From Infirmifilum lucidum (GTDB lineage Archaea > Thermoproteota > Thermoprotei > Thermofilales > Thermofilaceae), in NCBI RefSeq assembly GCF_014876775.1, contig NZ_CP062310.1, positions 124,001-188,000 on the forward strand: a stretch of DNA of 64,000 bases, given 5' to 3'. The notes below the pieces were generated by a model that saw only the letters and a program-made list of their open reading frames with translations, was not told the origin of the DNA and did no database searches. Made by a program: the position numbers and the translations under genes. Shown here one piece after another: positions 15,781 to 24,477 of the stretch (position 1 is its first letter; every line of letters starts with the position of its first letter).

Positions 15781-16099
15781 TCACGGGGCTATAGACCCCA
15801 GTACTACTTGTTTCTTCGCCCCGGTAGCGCCTGGGACGCTTGTGGGTGTGGAGTTTAGCGCCTCGTGGGCCAGTACCGCCATGCCTAGCGCCTCCTTGAA
15901 CTTAGAGTCGGTATTCCTCGCTCATGGCGAGCCTCAGCCCCCTTGACTTGAGCTCCTTCTCGAGCCACTTTACAAGGGTTTTGTTCCTGGCGCCTCCACC
16001 GCTGAGAATCACGACGCTGGCGTCAACTCTCGGGAGAATGAGCATGTCGTAGTTCGCTATCCCGCCGATGTTCTGCACGAGCCTGCCTTCGCGTGACAT
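15781..16099 (-). pseudogene. anmK: Remnant of anhydro-N-acetylmuramic acid kinase
   Basis: The reading frame from ATG 16099 gives VQNIGGIAN and, soon after, ILSGGGARNKTLVKWL, both hallmark segments of AnmK (sugar kinase/ASKHA fold). The stretch normally between them is missing. A stop follows EEYRL, but after a one-base shift the frame continues as DSKFKEALGMAVLAHEAL, then VPGATGAKKQVVLGSIAP, the AnmK C-terminus. The N-terminal half is absent, so the gene is dead. AnmK phosphorylates anhydro-MurNAc from peptidoglycan. The broken GH20 gene beside it fits an old amino-sugar salvage locus. Confidence 0.75.
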
Positions 16100-16215
16100 C
16101 GCTGCAGGGGGCCACGGAGAGCTACAAGCTCTACAGTTTCGCGGTAAAAGTCCAGGTACAGTTGGTGTCCTTTGAATGTCTAGTCGCCTTCAAGGCTTTT
16201 TCCACGGCCTAGCGC

Positions 16216-16641
16216 CTACGTCTCGTCTCCACCTATGAGAATGTACTTCGAGGGGGAAAGGTCGGCGGCTTCCGCCGGAAGTTCTAGAGCGAGGCGCCGA
16301 GTATCTGGATCCGAGAGGTTAATGCACCCCTCCCGAGGTGACCACCACTCACTGTACTTCCTGTAGTTAGGCAGACTTAGTATGTTCTCCATGTGGCCTA
16401 CGAGCTCGAGAGACGGGAAAACTTCTATGCCGAGCGACCGGCCATACTCAATTATCCGTGAGAGCTCACTTAAGGTCAGCCTCCCCCGGGTGGCTCCTAT
16501 GTCTGGATGACGTGGCCACGGGAAAAGATCCTCGAAGTAAATGCCGAAGTGATTGTACTTCAGTAAGAACAGGTAGCGCAGAACCTCTTTAAATGTCTCG
16601 AGGTTTGGCACACCAAGGAGAGACAGCGCGCGATTTGGCAT
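16216..16641 (-). pseudogene. GH20-type beta-N-acetylhexosaminidase, N-terminal half (inverted)
   Basis: 142 codons whose product reads LLKYNHFGIYFEDLFPW, then ELVGHMENILSLPNYRKY and ends at YILIGGDET. The GGDE at the end is the catalytic Asp-Glu pair of a GH20-like hexosaminidase, and a stop follows at once. The rest of the barrel is on the opposite strand from 16675. The usual N-terminal RGFHLD-type segment is also missing. Confidence 0.7.
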
Positions 16642-16674
16642 AGTGTATCGCAGGCTGAGTTTCTGAAGAAGGCA

Positions 16675-17184
16675 GTGATAGTGAACTGGTACTACTACCC
16701 CCGACCAGCGAGCTACTATACGTCGCTAATAGAGTACTTCAAGAGTAGAGGCTACACTCAGATAGTCGCTCCTGGTCTCTGGAACTGGAACAGGTACTAC
16801 CCGAACTTCGAGAGAGTCCTGGAAAATGTAAGTAACTTCCTAGAAGCCGTGAAGAAAGCAGGAGTCCACGGGTTTATGGTGACAGCTTGGGGTGACAACG
16901 GTGAGGAATGCTTCTTTAGGCTTCTATACCCTCTTCTAGTCGCCTCGATGGAGTACGCTGAAGGCGATGGGAAGTGGGAGTTTTCATGGATGGCTCTCAC
17001 GGGAGAGAGCGAGAGAGTGCTGAACTGCAGAAAGAAGCTGGGGGTGGGAGTTATAGCGGACAACCTTAAGGGATTCCTACTCGGCTTTACAGAGAGACAT
17101 TTAATTGGTGACGAGTGGATAGCTCTAGACAGCTTCTATGCAAGTGCATCTGAAGAGCTGAAGCAGAGTTTTAGGAAGGCTTGA
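16675..17184 (+). pseudogene. GH20-type hexosaminidase, C-terminal half
   Basis: The translation gives VNWYYYPRPASYY, APGLWNWNRYYPNFE, then FMVTAWGDNGEECF, which matches the second half of the same glycoside hydrolase family as the minus-strand piece at 16216-16641. The frame is open upstream to about 16645 without a proper start. The halves are back to back, so an inversion split the gene and roughly 100 central residues are lost. The C-terminal frame itself is intact to its stop. Confidence 0.7.
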
Positions 17185-17405
17185 TCCACGTATTGTTGTG
17201 CCAAATATACATGGCAGGTGGAGCCTGTATAAGGTCGTAGTATATGCCGAGGGTTATAGCGCCAACCACGAATGTGTTAAAGTGGCCCTAGGGAACCCTC
17301 GTATGGAAATGCTCCAGAGAAGAAGTTCTTGTACTTTGGCTGTGAGTAAGTCGTGTAGAAGAGTGCTAGGAGCACTACTCCTAGAGCGAGAGTCCTGTTT
17401 TTCAT
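17171..17405 (-). pseudogene. Small membrane protein gene with a frameshift
   Basis: ATG 17405 opens MKNRTLALGVVLLALFYTTY (signal or anchor) and runs to a TAA at 17277-17279. After a one-base shift the frame continues TFVVGAITLGIYYDLIQAPP and ends with TWIKPS at 17171. Both parts look like real protein, so one indel is the simplest reading. Its 3' end overlaps the convergent GH20 fragment by 14 bp. Family not recognised. Confidence 0.45.
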
Positions 17406-17504
17406 CCTCTCATTAGTAGAATCATAGTTGGTCTCATTATTTATTATAATCTATTCACGCTAGATACTTGAAGGGTTTTTAGTATAACTATTCCCTAGGG
17501 CGAA

Positions 17505-17518
17505 AATAATATATTATT
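17505..17518 (+). promoter_or_regulatory. TATA box for the EamA-type transporter gene
   Basis: AATAATATATTATT, centred about 27 bp before ATG 17539 in an AT-rich stretch. The spacing implies a leaderless mRNA. Confidence 0.6.
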
Positions 17519-17538
17519 TTTCGAGTTGTGCAAAAAAT

Positions 17539-18381
17539 ATGCTTTGGAGCCTCTTCGCGCTGGCTGCTGCGCTGCTCTTCGCGCTAGCGGGTGTCTTGTA
17601 CAGGAAGGGCGTATCGGGGTCTAGTATTAGCCCCCTGCTCGCCAGCGGCCTTAGGGCGGGCCCGGCCTTCATGGTGATGTTGCTGGCCTTCCTGGCTACA
17701 GGTGGGAGCCTCGACAGGCCGCTCGAGTTCTATGCGATCGCTACGGCCTCGGCGCTTTCAGCCTTCTTCGTGGGCGACTCTCTCTTCATATACGGCCTCT
17801 CGCAGGCGCCTGTCGGGGTCGTGTACCCAGTCGCATACACGTACCCCCTGTTCGTCGCGTTGTTCAGCTTCCTGTTCACCGGGAAAGCCCCGCGTCCCGC
17901 CTCGCTCGTAGCAGCTGCCCTCATGGCGGCCGGCACGTGGGCTGTCTACGGCAACGGCGGGGGCTTCGCGGTTAGAGGGCTCCTGGCCGGCGTGGGGGCT
18001 GGCGCCGGCTGGGGGCTTGGGATAACGCTGGCGTCCCTCGCCCTCAAGTACGCTTCACCCGTAGAACTGAACCTGTACAGGACTGGGTTCCTGCTGGCGG
18101 CAACAGCCCCTGTGCTGGCGAAGCAGGGGGCTAGGCTCGGGGAAGCCAGGCTTGGGTGGCTGTTGCTCGGGGGGCTGCTCGGGATAGGCCTCGGGCCCCT
18201 GGCCCTGTTCACCTCCATCAAGATGTCTGACGCTGTGGGCCCGGCTGTGGTCTCCTCCGGGGCCCCCGTGTTCGCAGTACTGCTGGCGGCCCCCTTGCTG
18301 GGCGAGAGGGTAGAGCCGAGGTACATGCTCGGGGCAGTGCTGGCGACGGTGGCGACGGCTGTAGCGTCTGCCTGGGGCTAG
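17539..18381 (+). CDS. EamA/DMT-family transporter
   Basis: 280 residues with ten predicted hydrophobic helices in two homologous halves, as in EamA/DMT exporters of amino acids, nucleotides or sugars. Features include an N-terminal ALLFALAGVLYRKG, a first-half VVYPVAYTYPLF and a second-half GPAVVSSGAPVFAVLLAAPLLGERVEP, the usual positions of the EamA signature (here the second copy ends in LGERVEP). The substrate cannot be read from sequence. The gene ends 4 bp inside the convergent gene 18378-19382. Confidence 0.85.
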   Translation: MLWSLFALAAALLFALAGVLYRKGVSGSSISPLLASGLRAGPAFMVMLLAFLATGGSLDRPLEFYAIATASALSAFFVGDSLFIYGLSQAPVGVVYPVAYTYPLFVALFSFLFTGKAPRPASLVAAALMAAGTWAVYGNGGGFAVRGLLAGVGAGAGWGLGITLASLALKYASPVELNLYRTGFLLAATAPVLAKQGARLGEARLGWLLLGGLLGIGLGPLALFTSIKMSDAVGPAVVSSGAPVFAVLLAAPLLGERVEPRYMLGAVLATVATAVASAWG

Positions 18382-19382
18382 GCGTGGCTCGGAACTCTTA
18401 CTCTCTCCTCAACCCAGACCCACGTCTTCTCGTCGTCGCTCAGGAACTTCCAGAGTAGGGGCGTGCCTAGCTCTACCGAGGCCTTGGCGAACATGAGGCC
18501 TCTCGTGGCCTCGGCCCTCCACTCGTGTAGCAACTCGTATACAGAGGGGAGGAAGCTGCCGTCGACCTGCCCCACGTAGAGGGCCCAGCGTCCCGCGATG
18601 TAGGAGGAGCCCCACGCCGGCAGGAGGGCCAGGGTCTTCGCCACTCTAGGTGCGTCCTTGCCCTCCAGCTCTAGGGCTATTACTGGAGTCTTGCCGGGGT
18701 CGCAGTACTCGTGGTAGGTCGTGTAGAGCCAGCCCGGGAGGAAGTGGACGCGGTAGTGGTAGCTTATGACAGTCTGCGACGGGATGCCGGCCCAGTGTAG
18801 GTGCTGGAGCTTCTCCAGTATAGTTTTAGGCCTGGGGTAGGGGCCTAGCATCATCTTCCCGGTTAGGTAGACGAGGTCGTAGAAGTCGGGCATTTTGAGG
18901 GGCTCCGGCTTCTCGAACTTCGGCATGATAGAGTCTACGATACCGGGTAGCTTTGCAACCTTCTCGGGCCTGAGGCCCTGTAGCTCCTCTAGGGGGAGCC
19001 AGTGCTGCACCTCCTGCGCTATGAAAGCCTTCCCCTCTCCCAGGGCCTCGTGGAGGTCGTCTACGAACCTATCCGCGAGCACTCGCGGCACGAGGCCTAC
19101 GACTAGCGCATGCTCCCCGGAGGGGGAGCTGAGAACATGCAGCGAGAGGGAGCCGTGCGGGAGCGAGCCCGGCCACCTGGCCCTCTCCGCTATGAAAACC
19201 ACTCTAGCTAGGCCGTAGTAGGCGTCGTCGGGCACTATGAAGAACCTGCCCCTGCGGGACCTAGACTGGTAGAACTTGATAGCAGTCGTAGCGGCTACCC
19301 CCGCGATCCTGGCGAGCTCCCGTAGGCTCCTGGCTCTGGGCACTGCGTATAGGAGGGGTCTCTCGTCCACTATAACTGGCAT
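18378..19382 (-). CDS. Putative winged-helix protein of unknown function
   Basis: 334 residues. Residues about 15-50 (ARSLRELARIAGVAATTAIKF) look like an HTH of the AsnC/MarR kind and are followed by a basic wing (SRSRRGRFFIV). The remainder is a mixed alpha/beta region without recognisable motif and with many aromatics (HYRVHFLPGWLYTTYHEY). It may be an archaeal transcription factor with a ligand-binding C-terminus. It sits tail to tail with the transporter gene; the link is unknown. Confidence 0.65.
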   Translation of the reverse strand: MPVIVDERPLLYAVPRARSLRELARIAGVAATTAIKFYQSRSRRGRFFIVPDDAYYGLARVVFIAERARWPGSLPHGSLSLHVLSSPSGEHALVVGLVPRVLADRFVDDLHEALGEGKAFIAQEVQHWLPLEELQGLRPEKVAKLPGIVDSIMPKFEKPEPLKMPDFYDLVYLTGKMMLGPYPRPKTILEKLQHLHWAGIPSQTVISYHYRVHFLPGWLYTTYHEYCDPGKTPVIALELEGKDAPRVAKTLALLPAWGSSYIAGRWALYVGQVDGSFLPSVYELLHEWRAEATRGLMFAKASVELGTPLLWKFLSDDEKTWVWVEERVRVPSHA

Positions 19383-19438
19383 CGGGTAATAACCCGGCAG
19401 GAGAGTTTAAAGCTTAGGCGTGAGCCCAGCCCCGCCGC

Positions 19439-19936
19439 CTACGCCGTGGAAATGCATAGTTTGTACCACCCTTCGCGGTCAGTACTCTCTATGTAGGCTA
19501 CCATCCGGGTGCCATGGGCTTTCTCAAGCCTTCTGACGTAGAGGTAGTGGATGGAGTCGGCGAAGCCCTTCGCCGTTAGGGCACCCATTACGAGGCCCAG
19601 TGCAACCACTGGGGGTAGGACTACAAAGAGCGCTAGCGCGGCGTAGACTACTGCGAGGCCTCTCAGGAACTCCTGGAGGCCCCCACGGCGGAGCTCCTCA
19701 TACTCGCCCTTGGAGAATATGATGGCCAGTGCCTTCTCTGTCTTCAGGATTTTCCATACGGTGAGGGTAGTAAAGAGGGCCAGGAAGGATGTTATAAAGG
19801 CTCCGCTGAACTCTAGCACGTGGCTCGGCGACCGGGATGCTAGGAATATTGTTGTGAGCGTGGTGCCCGCTGATAGGGAGGCCTCGAGCACTACAGCTCT
19901 GCGGCTTGAGGGGTACTCGAGTTGTACTCGTGACAC
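19439..19936 (-). CDS. Hypothetical membrane protein
   Basis: 165 residues with four hydrophobic helices (about residues 20-36, 43-62, 93-110 and 110-125) and a basic segment before a short C-terminal soluble part. The family is not recognised. It lies on the same strand as two further small membrane-associated genes upstream (19960-20660), probably an operon of cell-surface proteins. Confidence 0.6.
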   Translation of the reverse strand: MSRVQLEYPSSRRAVVLEASLSAGTTLTTIFLASRSPSHVLEFSGAFITSFLALFTTLTVWKILKTEKALAIIFSKGEYEELRRGGLQEFLRGLAVVYAALALFVVLPPVVALGLVMGALTAKGFADSIHYLYVRRLEKAHGTRMVAYIESTDREGWYKLCISTA

Positions 19937-19959
19937 CCCTGTCCACCACTCAGCGCGGT

Positions 19960-20334
19960 TTAGGGCTTCAGGGTAAAAGTTATTGGTACTATCCCAAACT
20001 TGCTCAATACTCCAACCTCTACGCGGAAGTAGCAGGCCCGCGTCTTCAGGCAGTTCGGGTCAGCGCTCAGGGGCAGGTCGAGGCGCGTGGAGAGCGAGTA
20101 GTCGTCGGAGATCGTTAGGGCTTGGGGGTAGCTGAAAGTGACTTCGCGTATAAGCGAGGGGCCCTGGTAGAGGGCTACAGTTATGTAGCTTACCCTAAGG
20201 GCGCCTCGCTCAAGGCAGGACAACTTGAAGCTGGCGCTAACGTAGGGCCTCTCGCCAACCCCCTGAGTCCAGTTGTCTAGCACCACTTCCAGCGTCTTTA
20301 CTGCTCGAACCTCGCGGTACCAGCTGGTATACAC
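19960..20334 (-). CDS. Hypothetical exported protein, start uncertain
   Basis: 124 residues from GTG 20334, beta-rich (SASFKLSCLERGALRVSYITVALY), with two cysteines in NCLKTRACYF. In the same frame, upstream of the GTG, lies a good membrane segment (VALLLEAIAAALSLSYVYG, about 20341-20397), but no ATG, GTG or TTG precedes it before a stop. Either translation starts at GTG, or an indel has separated it from the upstream membrane gene (20376-20660), or a rare start is used. Confidence 0.55.
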   Translation of the reverse strand: MYTSWYREVRAVKTLEVVLDNWTQGVGERPYVSASFKLSCLERGALRVSYITVALYQGPSLIREVTFSYPQALTISDDYSLSTRLDLPLSADPNCLKTRACYFRVEVGVLSKFGIVPITFTLKP

Positions 20335-20375
20335 GCCGTAGACGTAGGAGAGTGACAGGGCTGCGGCTATGGCCT

Positions 20376-20660
20376 CTAGGAGGAGCGCAACCGACTTCTT
20401 CTCCGTAGAGTTTCACCCTGGTATACCCCGATGACTAGGAATATGAGGTTTAGGGGGATAACTACGACGAGGCTGGCGAATGCCAAGTTCTTCTCAACGA
20501 CTAGGGCGGCGAGATCCCCTGAGAATGTTCCCAGGAAGATGTCTAGAGATGTCCTAATCAGCTGTACTGTTGCCAGCGCGGCAAGGAAGTATGATGCCAG
20601 AAAGAGGGCAATGGCACCCGTTATGCGGCCAGTAGTGTACCCGATTATGTACGACGCCAT
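20376..20660 (-). CDS. Small membrane protein
   Basis: 94 residues with two or three hydrophobic helices: GAIALFLASYFLAALATVQL and FASLVVVIPLNLIFLVIG. It ends with a basic RRRSRLRSS tail that overlaps, in another frame, the membrane segment of the next gene. No recognised family. Head gene of the 19439-20660 set. Confidence 0.6.
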   Translation of the reverse strand: MASYIIGYTTGRITGAIALFLASYFLAALATVQLIRTSLDIFLGTFSGDLAALVVEKNLAFASLVVVIPLNLIFLVIGVYQGETLRRRSRLRSS

Positions 20661-20800
20661 GAAGGCCCCCCGCGCTGTCCGTTCGCCACGGAGAAGTGTA
20701 GGAGGGGGGAGCCGGCTCTAGTAGAAGTAGAGCCGGGGCACAAAGTAGCATGCCACCTGTACCGCGCCTGACACGCGGGCTTGCTACCCAATGAAAAGAA

Positions 20801-20808
20801 TTTAAAAT
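20801..20808 (+). promoter_or_regulatory. TATA box for the S9 peptidase gene
   Basis: TTTAAAAT lies 22-29 bp before the GTG at 20830. It supports a leaderless GTG start. Confidence 0.55.
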
Positions 20809-20829
20809 ACAGAGTGTATTGAGTTAGAC

Positions 20830-22596
20830 GTGTCAGAGCAGTCGCGGATAACCCGTGTAGTTGAAGTTATTGCCTCCCGCCCGTACTTCTACCTGCTCGG
20901 GCCGGCTCTCGGCAGGCTCGTCTTCTACAGCAACCTCGATGGGGTTCCGGGTATCTGGGTGCTAGACCCCAAGACCTACGAGAGAGTCAAGCTGACGCGT
21001 GAGGCGATTCACAGCTTTGCCTTCACGAGGGCAGAGAGCAGGGAAGTCGTGTTCACTCGTGATGTATCTAAGGGCAGGGAGTTGCAGAAGCCCTATGTAG
21101 CCTTTGTTGACAAGCCCGAGGAAAGGGTGATAGCTGACGTCCCACCAGCCCGTGTGCTCGGGATCTCCTTCTATGGGAGCAGAGTCGTGTACATAGGCGC
21201 CACCGCGGAGAGCGTCGACCTGTACATGCTAGACTTCAGCGGGGGCTGGGAGAAGCTGACGACCTTCACGGCAGTGGCCTTCCTGACGGACTTCAACGGG
21301 CGCTACGCTGTAGGGCACGGGATACTCTCGGGCGACCCCCGGGCCTACGAGCTGTTCATATTCGACGTCGAGAGCGGCAGGCTCGCAACTTACACCCCCA
21401 GGCGCGGGTCAGTAAACCTGAACCCTGTCTTGAGGGGCGAGCAAGTGCTATTCGAGAGCGACTTCGAGGGCAGGAAGAGGCTCTACGTCTACGACATCGG
21501 CAGCGGCGAGCTGAGGCCTGTTGCCTTCACCCACCGCGACTACGACGGCTACCGGCCGGTCGAGCACGTCCGCTTCGGGTGGCTGGGCGACGGGAGGGTG
21601 TGGGCTATTGGGAAACGCGACGGCAGGACAAGCCTCTTTGTTGACGGGCGTAGAGTGAACACGCCGAGGGGCGTCACGACGAGCTTCGCGGAGGTAGACG
21701 GGAGGTTCTTCGTCACAGCCTCGTCTCTCACTAGGCCTCCCCAGATATTCGAGGTAGATCCTAGTACAGGCGCCATCCGCGTTGTAGTCCGCAACGCTCT
21801 GCCACGGGGCCTACAGCGCGCATTCAGGAGGAGCTACTTCGTGAGGTACACGTCATTCGACGGGAGGAGGATCCCGGCCTTCGTCGTCGAGAGCGCTGGG
21901 AACAGCATCCCAGGCCCTACAGTCGTGTACGTACACGGGGGCCCCTGGAGCGAAGTCATGGACTCGTGGGATCCCTTCATCGCGTCCCTCGTCGTAGCCG
22001 GCTACCACGTGGTTGCCCCGAACTTCAGGGGGTCTACGGGCTACGGGGAGGCCTTCCGAGCCCTAGACATCGGTGACCCGGGCGGCGGGGACTTGGAGGA
22101 CATTGTCCACGCCGGGAAGTGGGCCGTACAGAGGGGGCTGGCTAGCGCTCTGGCGGTCATGGGTTACAGCTACGGCGGCTTCTCCACGTTCCTGGCGCTC
22201 GGCAAGCACCCGGAGGTGTGGAAGGCTGGCGTGGCTGGAGCGGGGGTTGTCGACTGGGAGGAGATGTACCAGTTGAGCGACGCATACTTCAGGAAGTTCA
22301 TAGACACGTTGTTCGCCGGCAGGAGGGATCTGTGGCGCGAGAGGTCTCCCATAACCTACGTGGACAGGGTCTCGGCGCCTCTCTGCATCATACACCCTGC
22401 TAACGACACGAGGACGCCGCTCAAGCCTGTTCTCAGGTACATGCAGCGCCTAGCGGAGAAGGGGGCCGTCTTCGAGGCCCACATCCTGCCGGACACAGGC
22501 CATTTCGTGGCGCGAGTCCAGGACAGAGTAGCGGTCATAGCCCCCGCGTTGCAGTTCCTGAGGAGATACTTCCCAGTAACTCCGGGGCAACAGTAG
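20830..22596 (+). CDS. S9C-type acylaminoacyl peptidase
   Basis: 588 residues from GTG. The N-terminal 330 residues form a beta-propeller-like region (blades such as ELFIFDVESGRLATYTP). The C-terminal part is an alpha/beta hydrolase: oxyanion loop VYVHGGPW, then GSTGYGEAF, nucleophile GYSYGGFS, acid HPANDTRTPL and catalytic His in DTGHF. The order and length match acylaminoacyl peptidases/oligopeptidases of family S9, cytosolic enzymes that release N-terminal residues from peptides. Together with the S9A enzyme at 35927 it points to a peptide-degrading lifestyle. Confidence 0.9.
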   Translation: MSEQSRITRVVEVIASRPYFYLLGPALGRLVFYSNLDGVPGIWVLDPKTYERVKLTREAIHSFAFTRAESREVVFTRDVSKGRELQKPYVAFVDKPEERVIADVPPARVLGISFYGSRVVYIGATAESVDLYMLDFSGGWEKLTTFTAVAFLTDFNGRYAVGHGILSGDPRAYELFIFDVESGRLATYTPRRGSVNLNPVLRGEQVLFESDFEGRKRLYVYDIGSGELRPVAFTHRDYDGYRPVEHVRFGWLGDGRVWAIGKRDGRTSLFVDGRRVNTPRGVTTSFAEVDGRFFVTASSLTRPPQIFEVDPSTGAIRVVVRNALPRGLQRAFRRSYFVRYTSFDGRRIPAFVVESAGNSIPGPTVVYVHGGPWSEVMDSWDPFIASLVVAGYHVVAPNFRGSTGYGEAFRALDIGDPGGGDLEDIVHAGKWAVQRGLASALAVMGYSYGGFSTFLALGKHPEVWKAGVAGAGVVDWEEMYQLSDAYFRKFIDTLFAGRRDLWRERSPITYVDRVSAPLCIIHPANDTRTPLKPVLRYMQRLAEKGAVFEAHILPDTGHFVARVQDRVAVIAPALQFLRRYFPVTPGQQ

Positions 22597-22620
22597 GAGC
22601 CCCCGCTACGTGTTTGAGTG

Positions 22621-24015
22621 CTAGTGTAGTCTCCTCTTTGTGGGCCTGTACTTCTCGAAGAGGGCTTCCACGTCCCTGAGCGAGTACAGTAACACGTCGC
22701 TGTCCCCAGTGAACTTGAAGCCTGACCTCGAGTACAGCACGTAGACTTCTCTACGCGTGCCCTTGTGCCAGGGGAACTCTTCTGCCTTCCTAGAGAGCTC
22801 GTAGAGCACTCTCCTGTCTAGAGGCTGGGACGACCACTTGACTTCCGCGAAGTAGGCTGTCCTAGTCTTCTCGTCGACAGCAACGAAGTCTATCTCGGTG
22901 TCCCCCCTCCACCACTCCCCTACCTTGTTGAAGCTCACGACCCCCTCCCTCGCCAGGAGCGCGAAGTGCTCAATGGCTATACTCTCGAAGGCCCGTGAAG
23001 TGTACTCGTCCAGGCTCCTGTTAATATTCTCCAGTAGTTTCTCCTGTAGCCCGATCTCGAGGAGGTGGTAGTTCGGGAAGACAAACCTGAACCAGAAGTT
23101 AAGGAAGTTGTCCTTCAGGTAGTACCTCGCCCTCCCCCTCTTCTCCTCCAGTAGGGGGTACCTCCTCTCCACGACGTCCAGATCCCGCTCCAGCACTCTA
23201 ACGTACTTGGCGACTTCACTGTGCCCCACGCCAGCCCTGTCCGCTATCTCGCCGAGCCTAGTAGCACCACCGGCGATAGCCTCGAGCACGCCCATGTACC
23301 TCGAGGGCTCTCGGAGCTCCATCGAGAGGAGGGTGAGCGGCTCCTCTCTCAGGGGGGCGCCAGGCGAGAGTACGAGCTTCCTAACGTTCTCTTGGAGGGC
23401 CACGTTGCCGTCTAGTAGCGCCAGGTACCCTGGAGTCCCGCCGAAGACGGCGTAGGCCCTGACTTTGTCCTCCTCGGAGTAGTCTTCCACGAATAGCCTC
23501 GCAGCCCTGTAGCCGAGTTGCCCGACTTTAAGCACTCTCGAGGCCCTGCCGTAGAGGGGTGACTCGTGGGACAGGCCTATGCGCTCCATCATGCCGACTG
23601 CAGAGCCGGAGAGCACTATCTTCAGCTTCGAGCGGGCCTTCACACGATCCCAGAACGCCTGGAGCTTCGCCACGGCCCCAGTGTCGTGCAGCCTCTGGAA
23701 CTCGTCGATCACCACGACGCCGACTCCCGAGGCCTCGAACAGCCCGTAGAGGTCGTCGAAGTCCCTCACGAGGGGCTTGTAGGGCAGCTCGACTTGGCTC
23801 GTAAACTGCCTCGCCAGGTCGTTTAGGGCCAGTGCGGGATCCGTGTAGTTCACGACAAGGTAGACTCCTCCAGCTTCCCTCAGGAGCTGCATCAACATGT
23901 ACGTCTTGCCGACCCTGCGCCTACCGTACACTACTACTAGTTCGGGCCTCCCGCTCCTCAGGGCGTCTTCTAGGACTCCAAGCTCTTCCTCTCTGTCGAT
24001 GAAATACATACTCAT
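22621..24015 (-). CDS. Archaeal ATPase with DUF234 C-terminal domain
   Basis: 464 residues. Walker A is YGRRRVGKTYML (about 30-41) and Walker B VVVIDEFQRL (about 99-108), with a sensor-like VLSGSAVG. A winged-helix region (about 250-300) follows, then DUF234 with IDFVAVDEKTRTAYFAEVKWS, a PD-(D/E)XK-like D-ExK triad. These STAND/AAA-like archaeal ATPases are very common in Thermoproteota and of unclear function, perhaps linked to mobile DNA or regulation. An AT-rich stretch with a repeated CTCAGACTC motif precedes the start. Confidence 0.85.
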   Translation of the reverse strand: MSMYFIDREEELGVLEDALRSGRPELVVVYGRRRVGKTYMLMQLLREAGGVYLVVNYTDPALALNDLARQFTSQVELPYKPLVRDFDDLYGLFEASGVGVVVIDEFQRLHDTGAVAKLQAFWDRVKARSKLKIVLSGSAVGMMERIGLSHESPLYGRASRVLKVGQLGYRAARLFVEDYSEEDKVRAYAVFGGTPGYLALLDGNVALQENVRKLVLSPGAPLREEPLTLLSMELREPSRYMGVLEAIAGGATRLGEIADRAGVGHSEVAKYVRVLERDLDVVERRYPLLEEKRGRARYYLKDNFLNFWFRFVFPNYHLLEIGLQEKLLENINRSLDEYTSRAFESIAIEHFALLAREGVVSFNKVGEWWRGDTEIDFVAVDEKTRTAYFAEVKWSSQPLDRRVLYELSRKAEEFPWHKGTRREVYVLYSRSGFKFTGDSDVLLYSLRDVEALFEKYRPTKRRLH

Positions 24016-24090
24016 AAGTCTCAGACTCTAAAGTCTCAGACTCCAAATATAAATGCTACGGCGCCCAAGGAATAAATACGGGCACCGAGC

Positions 24091-24468
24091 ATGGTACACG
24101 TGCCTAGGCTGAAGTTTGTAGTCCACGAGCACGACGCCAGGCGCGCAGGCCTCCACTACGACTTGAGGCTCGAGATGGGCGGCGTGCTGAAGGACTGGGC
24201 CTTCAGGAAGCAGCCGCCACTCGAAATTGGGGTTAAGAGGTACGGCGTCCAGCAGGAGGATCACGACTTAATGTGGCTCGACTTCGAGGGCGAGATAAAG
24301 GAGGGGTACGGGGCCGGGACTATGAGGGTATGGGACAGGGGGGAGTACGAGATCCTAGAGTCCACCGGCGACAAGCTCGTCTTGAGGTTCTACGGCTCGA
24401 GGCTCAAGGGGACGTACGTGCTACTGAGGTTCAAGGAGGGCTGGCTCTTCTTCAAGACCCGGGCATAG
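24091..24468 (+). CDS. Stand-alone LigD-type 3'-phosphoesterase
   Basis: 125 residues. It carries VVHEHDARRAGLHYDLRLE (about 10-28), the His, Asp, His, Asp/Arg cluster of LigD phosphoesterase domains, then VQQEDHDLMWLDFEG and GYGAGTMRVWD. In bacteria this domain is fused to ligase D and trims 3'-phosphates and ribonucleotides during end joining. Free-standing versions occur in archaea. No ligase or Ku gene is nearby. A TATA-like AATAAATA (24071-24078) lies about 15-20 bp upstream. Confidence 0.85.
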   Translation: MVHVPRLKFVVHEHDARRAGLHYDLRLEMGGVLKDWAFRKQPPLEIGVKRYGVQQEDHDLMWLDFEGEIKEGYGAGTMRVWDRGEYEILESTGDKLVLRFYGSRLKGTYVLLRFKEGWLFFKTRA

Positions 24469-24477
24469 AGATTTTTA

